Source: Bacteroidales bacterium UBA3290
GTDB lineage: Bacteria; Bacteroidota; Bacteroidia; Bacteroidales; UBA932
DNA length: 21,341 bases
Direction: 5' to 3'
Assembly (NCBI GenBank): GCA_002361615.1
Contig: DETK01000034.1
Coordinates: 28,234 to 49,574, forward strand
A model generated the notes under the pieces. It did not search any database, was not told the origin of the DNA, and worked only from the letters and a program-made list of their open reading frames with translations. The position numbers were made by a program, and so were the translations under genes. Of the stretch, positions 8,860 to 14,954 are shown piece after piece (position 1 is the first letter of the stretch; each line of letters opens with the position of its first letter).

Positions 8860-9765
8860 CTATTTGGCGTTGATGGCCGCAAGGGCGATGGAATTCAGCT
8901 TGGTATCGATGCTGTCGGCACGGCTGGAGAGCACGCAGGGAACCTGTGCGCCTACGACATAGGCGGCCTGGGGCACGACGCCGCAGAGCTTGGAGTTGGT
9001 CTTGTAGAAGACGTTGGCGCTTTCGATGTTCGGGAAGAGGAGGCAGTCGGCGTCGCCGGCCACTTCGCTCTTGACCTTCTTGATGGCTACGGCTTCGGCA
9101 TCGACGGCCACGTCGAGGGCGAGCGGGCCGTCCACCACGCCGCCGGCAATCTGTCCGCGGTCGGACATCTTGGCGAGCATGGCGGCTTCCACGCAGGCGG
9201 GCATACCGTCGAGCATCTGCTCGGTGGCGGCGATGGCGGCCACCTTCGGCTTGTCGATGCCCAGGGCCCTGGCGGTGCCGATCAGGTATTTGCAGATGGC
9301 CTGCTTCTGCTTGAAGTCCGGCGCGGGGATGACGGCTGCGTCGCTGAAGATCAGGAATTTATGGTAGTTCGGGTTGCGGATTACCGTGATGTGGCTCAGC
9401 ACGGCTTTCGGCGGCAGGAGACCGCGCTCCTTGTTGAGGATGCCGCGCATGTACTTGTCGGTGCTGCAGAGGCCTTTCATCAGGATGTCGCCTTCGCCGT
9501 CCTTGACCATGCCCACGGCCTGGGCGATGGCCTGCAGTTCATTCTTGTTGTCGACGATCTTGAAGATGGCGGGGTCGATGTTCTCGTTCTTGCACACGTC
9601 CAGGATCATGTCCTTGTCGCCCACGAGCGTGACCTCGACGATGCCTTTCTCGATGGCACGGGCGGCAGCGGTGATGGTGTGGTCGTCCACGCCCCAGGCG
9701 GCGACCATCCGTTTCTTGCTCCGGCTGCGGAGCGCTTCGAACAATTCGTTGAAGTTGGTAATCAT
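8860..9765 (-). CDS. ptb: Phosphate butyryltransferase (phosphate acyltransferase family)
   Basis: Cytoplasmic enzyme exchanging CoA for phosphate on butyryl-CoA to give butyryl phosphate, the substrate of the butyrate kinase encoded 13 bp downstream. The 301-residue length is that of phosphate butyryltransferases and of short phosphate acetyltransferases. Visible family segments are the N-terminal KRMVAAWGVDDHTITAA, ILMKGLCSTDKYMRGILN, FSDAAVIPAPDFKQKQAI and, near the C-terminus, DCLLFPNIESANVFYKT. Pairing with a butyrate kinase favours butyryl over acetyl substrates; sequence alone does not settle this, and acetyl phosphate for the neighbouring acetate kinase remains possible. It lies 12 bp after ackA with no promoter visible between them. 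Confidence 0.9.
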   Translation of the reverse strand: MITNFNELFEALRSRSKKRMVAAWGVDDHTITAAARAIEKGIVEVTLVGDKDMILDVCKNENIDPAIFKIVDNKNELQAIAQAVGMVKDGEGDILMKGLCSTDKYMRGILNKERGLLPPKAVLSHITVIRNPNYHKFLIFSDAAVIPAPDFKQKQAICKYLIGTARALGIDKPKVAAIAATEQMLDGMPACVEAAMLAKMSDRGQIAGGVVDGPLALDVAVDAEAVAIKKVKSEVAGDADCLLFPNIESANVFYKTNSKLCGVVPQAAYVVGAQVPCVLSSRADSIDTKLNSIALAAINAK

Positions 9766-9777
9766 AGTGTATCCGTA

Positions 9778-10929
9778 TTAGTTGTTGTTGACAATGTTCA
9801 TCGTATCGGTGGCAATCACCAGTTCTTCGTTGGTCGTGACGGCCACGACCTTGACCTTCGAGCCGCGGCGGGTCAGGAGCACGTCTTTGCCGCGCACCTG
9901 GTTGGCCTGGGCGTCGAAGTCCACGCCGAGGAATTCGAGACCCTCGCACACCTGCTCGCGGACGGGCCAGGCATTCTCGCCGATGCCGCCGGTGAAGACG
10001 ATCAGATCGACGCCGCCCATGGCGGCAGCATAGGCGCCGACATATTTCTTGATGCTGTAAGCCAGCATCTTGCGGGCGAGGATGGCGCGCTCGTTGCCCG
10101 TAGCGGCCGCGGCTTCGATGTCGCGGTTGTCGGACGAGACGCCCGAGATGCCCAGCAGACCGCTCTTCTTGTTGAGCAGGGCGTTGACGCCTTTGTAGTC
10201 GAGATTCTCCTTCTCCTGGATAAAGGTCACGGCGCCCACGTCCAGATTGCCGCAGCGCGTGCCCATCACCACGCCTTCGACCGGGGTGAAGCCCATTGAG
10301 GTATCCACGCTCTCGCCGTCCTTGACGGCGGTGATGGAGCTGCCGTTGCCGAGGTGGCAGGTGATGATGCGGCTCTTCTTGAGGTCGAGACCCACGAACT
10401 TGCAGGCTTTTTCGGCTACGAACTTGTGGCTGGTGCCGTGGAAGCCGTAGCGGCGCAGGCGATACTGCTCGTAGAAGCGGTACGGGATGGCGTACATATA
10501 GGCGTAGTCAGGCATCGTCTGGTGGAACGAGGTGTCGAATACGGCGACCTGCGGTTCGCCCGGCATCAGCTGTTCGATGGCTTTGATGCCCATCAGGTTG
10601 GCCGGATTGTGGAGCGGAGCCAGCTCGCAGCAGCGGTCGATCTTGTCAATCACGTCGGGGGTGACCCGGACGCTGCGGTCGAAGAACTCGCCGCCGTGGG
10701 CCACGCGGTGACCGACGGCATCGATCTTTTCGAGCGAGTCGATGACGCCTTCTTCAGGGCTGACCAGGGCGTCGAGCACCATTTTGATGCCGGCGGCATG
10801 GTCGGGGACCACGTCTCCGATGCGTTCCACAAGGCCCTTCTTCATCAGGGTATAGTCTTCGGCGCTCCGCATGTCGAGCAGCTGGTATTTCAGCGAGGAG
10901 CTTCCGCAATTGAGGACAAGGATGATCAT
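9778..10929 (-). CDS. ackA: Acetate kinase
   Basis: Cytoplasmic kinase making ATP from acetyl phosphate at the end of fermentation. The 383-residue product has the expected signatures in order: VLNCGSSSLKYQLLD at the N-terminus, GHRVAHGGEFF, VAVFDTSFHQTMP (about 128-140), RRYGFHGTSHKFV, CHLGNGSSITAVKDG, DTSMGFTPVEGVVMGTRCG and VFTGGIGENA. The open frame extends eight codons further upstream (to 10953), but the family begins at MIILVLNCGSSS, so I use the ATG at 10927-10929. It is the first gene of a four-gene minus-strand operon (ackA-ptb-buk-BPL_N). A -7 type box lies 33 bp upstream. It is divergent from the ComEC-like gene at 11008. Confidence 0.96.
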   Translation of the reverse strand: MIILVLNCGSSSLKYQLLDMRSAEDYTLMKKGLVERIGDVVPDHAAGIKMVLDALVSPEEGVIDSLEKIDAVGHRVAHGGEFFDRSVRVTPDVIDKIDRCCELAPLHNPANLMGIKAIEQLMPGEPQVAVFDTSFHQTMPDYAYMYAIPYRFYEQYRLRRYGFHGTSHKFVAEKACKFVGLDLKKSRIITCHLGNGSSITAVKDGESVDTSMGFTPVEGVVMGTRCGNLDVGAVTFIQEKENLDYKGVNALLNKKSGLLGISGVSSDNRDIEAAAATGNERAILARKMLAYSIKKYVGAYAAAMGGVDLIVFTGGIGENAWPVREQVCEGLEFLGVDFDAQANQVRGKDVLLTRRGSKVKVVAVTTNEELVIATDTMNIVNNN

Positions 10930-10962
10930 TCGTGTAAGGTTTTGGATTTGCAACTTATCCTA

Positions 10963-10970
10963 CAAATTTA
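10963..10970 (-). promoter_or_regulatory. Promoter -7 box for the ackA-ptb-buk operon
   Basis: Read on the minus strand the bases are TAAATTTG, an exact TAnnTTTG match, 33 bp before the ackA start. The -33 position has only a weak candidate (TCTG near 10991-10994). On the plus strand the same short spacer has TACCTTG (10984-10990), a one-base-short version of the box that could drive the ComEC-like gene, so the 78-bp spacer probably holds two divergent promoters. Confidence 0.55.
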
Positions 10971-11007
10971 GGAAAAATAATCGTACCTTGCAGAAAATTT
11001 GAGCGGG

Positions 11008-12090
11008 ATGTGGCAAGGTAGGGAACTTGTGGCGTGTACGCTGGCTTTTCTGGCCGGCAATGTCCTGGGCGACTTTCTGTCGTTCCCGCCGTGGGTGTAT
11101 CTGTTGCTATCCGTCGTTTTCGCTTTCTGTTCGATCCGCCGGCCCGGGTGGGCGGTGCTGCTGCTCTGTTTTGTTTTTCTCGGAGCGGGGGCGGTGCAGC
11201 TGGGGCGGATGCCCCAGCTGCAGGGGCCTTCGGCGCTGGTGCAGTGGGCGGCCGGAAGGAAGGCGGCATTCTCGGACTGGCTGGGCACGTTGGTGTCCGC
11301 CGGCGAGGAGCAGGCCGTCTTCCGGGCGCTCGCCATCGGCGACCGCGCCGCGCTGACGCGCGACCTCAAGGCTGCCTACCGTACCAGCGGCGCCATGCAT
11401 CTGCTGGCCCTGAGCGGCCTCCACGTCGGCCTGATCTACGCCTTGCTGACCTGGCTGCTGCGGCCGCTGGGCGGCCATCTGACGGCGCGGCTGTTCCGCA
11501 GCGGCCTCATCCTCGTCTTCCTTTGGACCTATGCGCTGATCACCGGCCTGAGTGCCTCGATCAGCCGTGCCGTCCTGATGATCACCTTCTATGAACTCTC
11601 CGGCCTGATCTCCGGCGACCGCGACGGCCTCTCGGCCCTCGCGGGCAGCGCCCTGCTGCTGACCCTTTTCCGTCCCGAAGCTCCCCGCGACATCGGTTTC
11701 CAGCTTTCCTATACCGCCGTCCTGTCGATCCTGCTGCTGCATCCCCGCCTGTCCCGCCTCCTGGCGACCCGCTCCCGGCTACTCCGCAAGGTCTGGGAAC
11801 TCCTCAGTGTCAGCCTCTGCTGCCAGGCCACCTGCGGCGTCCTGGCCTGGCTTTACTTCGGCACCTTCCCACGCTATTTCCTGCTCACGACCCTCCTGGC
11901 CATTCCCCTGGCTACCGCCGTGATGTATGCCATCGCCGTTTCCGTCGCCTCCGCCGGCCTCTCGTCCCTCATCACCGGCGCCTCCTGGCTCTCCAACACC
12001 TTCGATACCCTCTCGTCCGCCTCCTCCGCCGTCCTCACCTGGCTCCTCCACCTTCTCAACACCCTCATCCGCCTCATCGCGGAGCTATAG
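11008..12090 (+). CDS. ComEC/Rec2-family membrane protein, competence-channel core only
   Basis: Polytopic inner-membrane protein of the ComEC/Rec2 family, which moves single-stranded DNA into the cytoplasm during natural transformation. The defining segment HLLALSGLHVGLIY (residues 131-144) is present, followed by many hydrophobic helices including ITGLSASISRAVLM and IGFQLSYTAVLSILLL. The product has 360 residues from the ATG at 11008; a TTG three codons earlier also opens the frame. Full ComEC proteins of Gram-positive bacteria (about 750 residues) add an OB-fold region and a C-terminal metallo-beta-lactamase domain, both missing here. Short forms of this kind are common in Bacteroidetes, so it need not be broken. 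The last 150 bp of coding strand are strikingly pyrimidine-rich. A DNA-uptake role is inferred from family only. Confidence 0.87.
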   Translation: MWQGRELVACTLAFLAGNVLGDFLSFPPWVYLLLSVVFAFCSIRRPGWAVLLLCFVFLGAGAVQLGRMPQLQGPSALVQWAAGRKAAFSDWLGTLVSAGEEQAVFRALAIGDRAALTRDLKAAYRTSGAMHLLALSGLHVGLIYALLTWLLRPLGGHLTARLFRSGLILVFLWTYALITGLSASISRAVLMITFYELSGLISGDRDGLSALAGSALLLTLFRPEAPRDIGFQLSYTAVLSILLLHPRLSRLLATRSRLLRKVWELLSVSLCCQATCGVLAWLYFGTFPRYFLLTTLLAIPLATAVMYAIAVSVASAGLSSLITGASWLSNTFDTLSSASSAVLTWLLHLLNTLIRLIAEL

Positions 12091-12117
12091 GCATAATTAT
12101 TGCCGCTCAAGTTGGTT

Positions 12118-12996
12118 ATGAAACACGTATGTCTGCTTTTTTTCACATTGTTTGTCTCTGTCCCCTTGTTTGCCACCGAGCAGGCACCGGAGCGTTTGCT
12201 CTTGAACGGGAAAGAATACGGGATGCAGTATTGTCCATTATTCGATCTGGACACGCTGCTACAGCGCCAAATTGAAAAACGGATCGAGGTCGATCCCGAG
12301 CACATCCGTGTTATGTCCACGGGTTTGTGGCGCGGGTATGTCGGTTACTGGAGCATTCAGGATGACTATCTTTATCTCGACAGTCTTCAAGTCTGCATCG
12401 GTGTTACCGATAACCATGAAGATATCTACCGTTATTATGGCTACGAAGACTTGAAAGACCTCTTGTCGGCGTATTGTCACGATGGCCGCATCCGTGCCGA
12501 CTGGATAACGCGCGATTCCGTGCGTGTCAGCGATTATCGCAGTGAGAGATTGCTTTATGCGCATTTGGGCTTCAGCTCCCGATTCAGCAAAGAATTGTTC
12601 TGCTCGTTCCGGAACGGTTTGTTATACGCACTCAGTTACAAGAATCATCTGTTTCACGAAGGCATTCCCTTCGATAAGGCGCAAAGGTCAGCGTTGTCTG
12701 CCAGTTTTCCTTATGACCAGTTTCCGGAACTGAAAGGCCGGGGATCCATTTCTATCTATATCAGGGATATTCAGGTCGATGAGAATGGTCGTCTGGCCGA
12801 TTGTCGACTATCGATTGGCGGAACAGTCCTGAAAGGCCTGGGTAACGAGGAATCTTTGACAGAGCAGATCGTCAATTGGGCCCGGAAAAAGATGTTGTCC
12901 ACAGACTGGCAGGTCTATGAATGCGACGGCTTCAAGACCCTCGGCTACTGGTCCCAGATCGACCTCCACTTTGGCCGGAAACGCCCGACCCCGTAA
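12118..12996 (+). CDS. Exported protein of unknown function, possible TonB-C-like C-terminal domain
   Basis: I do not recognise this 292-residue protein. It starts with a signal peptide (MKHVCLLFFTLFVSVPLFA); the ATG at 12118 is preferred over the in-frame TTG at 12100 because it places the positive charge directly before the hydrophobic stretch. The middle is rich in Tyr, Asp and Arg with no motif I know. The C-terminal 80 residues (SIYIRDIQVDENGRLADCRL, then LTEQIVNWARKKM and YWSQIDLHFGRK) follow the layout of TonB C-terminal domains: a strand, a DENGRL turn, a strand, a helix with the 'w' pattern, then a final strand. This is only a pattern judgement. GC content by eye is lower than in the neighbours. 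It follows the ComEC-like gene by 27 bp and ends 7 bp before a 111-bp hairpin element. Confidence 0.65.
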   Translation: MKHVCLLFFTLFVSVPLFATEQAPERLLLNGKEYGMQYCPLFDLDTLLQRQIEKRIEVDPEHIRVMSTGLWRGYVGYWSIQDDYLYLDSLQVCIGVTDNHEDIYRYYGYEDLKDLLSAYCHDGRIRADWITRDSVRVSDYRSERLLYAHLGFSSRFSKELFCSFRNGLLYALSYKNHLFHEGIPFDKAQRSALSASFPYDQFPELKGRGSISIYIRDIQVDENGRLADCRLSIGGTVLKGLGNEESLTEQIVNWARKKMLSTDWQVYECDGFKTLGYWSQIDLHFGRKRPTP

Positions 12997-13003
12997 TCCT
13001 TTT

Positions 13004-13114
13004 CGCTGTAATGTACACACCAGTGAATCAGCGGATTATTAGAGTTGATCCCCTCGTTTTTCGGGGGGATCAACTGCCGTAATCTGCTGACTGTCAATTG
13101 CGTCCGTTGCAGCG
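13004..13114 (+). repeat. 111-bp hairpin element, copy A
   Basis: First of three related intergenic elements. It has two 52-bp imperfectly complementary arms around a 7-nt loop GTTTTTC. The ends are CGCTGTAATG and CGTTGCAGCG. The inner stem is AGTTGATCCCCTC / GGGGGGATCAACT, with one T-G wobble. The outer arms pair less well, with mismatches clustered about 16-28 bp from the ends. It lies 7 bp after the stop of the unknown exported protein and 33 bp before the phosphatase start. See copies B and C and the RAYT-like transposase. Confidence 0.95.
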
Positions 13115-13135
13115 GAAAAAGTGGCGGTTTTTGCG

Positions 13136-13143
13136 TATCTTTG
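13136..13143 (+). promoter_or_regulatory. Promoter -7 box for the tyrosine phosphatase gene
   Basis: TATCTTTG matches TAnnTTTG exactly and ends 4 nt before the ATG at 13148, so the transcript would start at or next to the start codon. No good TTTG is seen at the -33 spacing, which falls at the end of hairpin copy A. Confidence 0.6.
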
Positions 13144-13147
13144 CCGT

Positions 13148-13600
13148 ATGACGAAGATCCTGTTCATTTGTTTGGGAAACATTTGCCGCAGCCCGATGGC
13201 TGAGGCGATGTTCAGCCATCTGGCCGCTGAGGTTGGCCGTTCCGATGAATTCGAGGTCGCATCAGCGGCCGTCAGTGAGGAAGAGTGGGGGAATCCGATC
13301 TATCCGCCGGCCGCTGCCGTCTTGCGCCGGCATGGCATCCCATACGACGCAGTCCGCATCGCCCGGCCGATGAAAGCATCCGATTATCAGTATTTTGATT
13401 TGATCATCGCCATGGACCAGGCCAACATCCGCGGCATCCGGCGTATCGCCGGCGGCGACCCGGAGGGCAAAATCCATCTTCTGCTCGACTATGCCGGCGA
13501 GCATCGCAATGTGGCCGATCCCTGGTACACCCGCGACTTCGATACAGCCTACGACGACATCCTCAAAGGCTGCCGAGCCCTGCTGGAAAAGTTGCCGTAA
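13148..13600 (+). CDS. Low-molecular-weight protein tyrosine phosphatase
   Basis: Cytoplasmic phosphatase of the LMW-PTP/arsenate-reductase-like family that removes phosphate from tyrosine residues. The 150-residue length is typical. The active-site P-loop CLGNICRS lies at residues 8-15 (nucleophile Cys8, Arg14). The general-acid motif DPWY lies at 124-127, and GNPIYPPAAAVLRRHGIP matches the family's middle section. The frame opens nine codons earlier, but the conserved protein begins MTKILFICLGN at the ATG 13148, and the -7 box sits just before it. No kinase or capsule genes are adjacent, so its partner is unknown. It stands alone between hairpin copy A and the converging transposase gene (82-bp gap without a recognisable feature). 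Confidence 0.94.
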   Translation: MTKILFICLGNICRSPMAEAMFSHLAAEVGRSDEFEVASAAVSEEEWGNPIYPPAAAVLRRHGIPYDAVRIARPMKASDYQYFDLIIAMDQANIRGIRRIAGGDPEGKIHLLLDYAGEHRNVADPWYTRDFDTAYDDILKGCRALLEKLP

Positions 13601-13682
13601 CCGTCGTCAGGCAGGCTGTGAACGGCGGGAAAGGCTCAGCATATCATCCGGCCGGTTTTAGCGGACCGCTTGTTCGATACAT

Positions 13683-14600
13683 TCATAGCCGCAGCAGTTT
13701 TGCGACTTCCTTTTCCGTGGCCAGCGTGCTTCGCATCAGATTGAGACCCAGCCGCTTTCTGTCTTGGAAGGGAAGAGCCAGGACACGTTCCATCGAGCCG
13801 TAACCCTTTTTGATGCAAAGCTCGTGGACCAGTGTCCGATAGATCCGGTAGTCTTTGCCGAAGGTGTCTTCTGAAATCTCATATTCGCTGCCGGTATTGG
13901 CATTCAGCGCGATGACCATCTTGCCGTACGATTCGTAATAGGATGTCGTGGCAGGATAATCGATGCAGTTATACTTCCGTACCACATAGTCGGTGAACTG
14001 CTGGATTTCCCTGGGAGAAAGGCGGTCCGTGACTTTCCCGATTTCAGTGTAATCAAGCCATCGTCCCTCTTTTTTGCAGGCCTTTGCGGTATAGAGAGCC
14101 TTGCGGAGATTCCATCTGGCCCTGTCTATACGGAGTTTTTCCGAGAACGGAGACTTCTCTACGGAATATGACAGAAAGTTCCAACGGTCTTCTTCCGCAT
14201 GCGATGCAAGGCGTCCTTCTACGGGGTTGTTATAGACGTAGGCGATGGCCGACCGGATTTTCTTGTGCGACATTTTCGGCGCGCATCCGAAGGGGGTGTT
14301 GAACAAGGGACCGGACAGGCGGTAATGGCGGTTGTACATCGCGGTGAATACTTTTGTGTACTCCCGGATGAAAGCCCGGAAGCGCCCCGGCTCCTGTACA
14401 TACACCAGAAGATGGATATGGTCGGGCATCAGGCTGATGCCCAGGATCTGGATGCCGTAACGACGGGCGAAGACGGAGATGACTGAAAACAGGATCAGAT
14501 AATCTGTTACGGAATAGAAAATGAGGTATCCGTTCCGGGTGTTCTGATAGATGTGGTGGACGGCATTCGCCCTGACAATCGGTTTGTTCCTTCCCTTCAT
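13683..14600 (-). CDS. REP-associated tyrosine transposase (RAYT-like, Y1/HUH fold)
   Basis: Single-strand DNA endonuclease/transposase of the IS200-like Y1 superfamily, likely acting on hairpin DNA. In a 305-residue product from the ATG at 14598-14600, the metal-binding HUH motif is HIH (61-63, in LMPDHIHLLV). The candidate catalytic tyrosine is Tyr121 in AYVYNNPVEGRL, equivalent to the 'YI..NP' tyrosine of RAYTs. GPLFNTPFG (97-105) precedes it. The C-terminal 100 residues end in a probable small helical DNA-binding region (STLATEKEVAKLLRL). The frame continues to 14714, but the promoter at 14653-14684 lies inside that extension and the conserved region begins after the chosen Met. Hairpin copy B is 36 bp upstream of the promoter; copies A and C lie on either side farther away. 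It carries no second gene and no insertion-sequence ends, so it looks domesticated. GC content by eye is lower than in the flanking operons. Confidence 0.85.
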   Translation of the reverse strand: MKGRNKPIVRANAVHHIYQNTRNGYLIFYSVTDYLILFSVISVFARRYGIQILGISLMPDHIHLLVYVQEPGRFRAFIREYTKVFTAMYNRHYRLSGPLFNTPFGCAPKMSHKKIRSAIAYVYNNPVEGRLASHAEEDRWNFLSYSVEKSPFSEKLRIDRARWNLRKALYTAKACKKEGRWLDYTEIGKVTDRLSPREIQQFTDYVVRKYNCIDYPATTSYYESYGKMVIALNANTGSEYEISEDTFGKDYRIYRTLVHELCIKKGYGSMERVLALPFQDRKRLGLNLMRSTLATEKEVAKLLRL

Positions 14601-14652
14601 ACCGCTCGCTGCTTTTTGGTTTGTCAAGGCTGCCTCGTGCAGCCCGGTAAGA

Positions 14653-14684
14653 CAAAGATCGCAAGGGTTTTCCAAAAAAGCAAA
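14653..14684 (-). promoter_or_regulatory. Promoter of the RAYT-like gene
   Basis: On the minus strand, TTTG (14684-14681), 20 bp, then GATCTTTG (14660-14653; one mismatch to TAnnTTTG). Transcription would begin near 14647. The leader includes a small hairpin, GGCTGC (14628-14633) / GCAGCC (14639-14644), before the ATG at 14600. Confidence 0.55.
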
Positions 14685-14719
14685 TCCTGTTTCACCTTCA
14701 GTCCGCCCATCCACCCTTG

Positions 14720-14830
14720 CGCTGCAATGTACGCATCAGTAAATCAGTTGCTTATGAAAGTTGATCCCCTCGTTTTTAGAGGGGATCAACTTCTGTAAGC
14801 ACCTGACTGTCAGCTGCGTCCGTTGCAGCG
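14720..14830 (+). repeat. 111-bp hairpin element, copy B
   Basis: Second copy: 52-bp arms, loop GTTTTTA. The inner 14-bp stem AAGTTGATCCCCTC / GAGGGGATCAACTT is perfect, and 41 of 52 arm positions are complementary. The ends are CGCTGCAATG and CGTTGCAGCG. It has the same orientation as copies A and C. The arm pair 14751/14799 is C-G where copy A has A-T (13035/13083), a two-sided change that keeps pairing. It is the copy closest to the RAYT-like gene, upstream of its promoter. Confidence 0.95.
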
Positions 14831-14862
14831 CAAAAAAAAGAAAGCAGGGCTAGCGAAAAAGC

Positions 14863-14914
14863 GACGTCGCAGAAGGACGTCGCAGAAGGACGTCGCAGAA
14901 GGGTGGTGTAGAAG
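14863..14914 (+). repeat. 13-bp tandem repeat, three exact units plus a degenerate fourth
   Basis: GACGTCGCAGAAG occurs at 14863-14875, 14876-14888 and 14889-14901, followed by GGTGGTGTAGAAG (8 of 13 matches) at 14902-14914. Each unit contains the palindrome GACGTC. It lies between hairpin copy B and the 3' end of the phosphoesterase gene, in a stretch where I see no gene. Confidence 0.9.
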
Positions 14915-14954
14915 GAGCGAGGCGGCTGGGTGGAGTGCGTGTGAAGTGTGCCTG

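Noticed and set aside
7647..10299. Two long plus-strand open frames (408 and 497 codons) opposite buk, ptb and ackA
   Set aside because: Products are repetitive Val/Gly/His/Asp-rich shadows of strongly conserved enzymes on the other strand.
13601..13682. AGCGGACCGCT near 13658-13670 as a terminator between phosphatase and transposase genes
   Set aside because: The stem is only 5 bp with a 1-base centre and there is no T-run.
14720..14830. The hairpin elements as ordinary transcription terminators
   Set aside because: No U-tract follows the stems, they occur between divergent genes (copy C), and sequence conservation extends to the outer ends well beyond a terminator stem.
13004..14830. Copies A and B as the terminal repeats of one composite transposon
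   Set aside because: They enclose the phosphatase as well as the RAYT-like gene, a third copy lies outside, and I saw no flanking target duplication; dispersed elements fit better.
14863..14914. The 13-bp repeats as a CRISPR array
   Set aside because: Units are directly adjacent without spacers and are too short; no cas genes are near.
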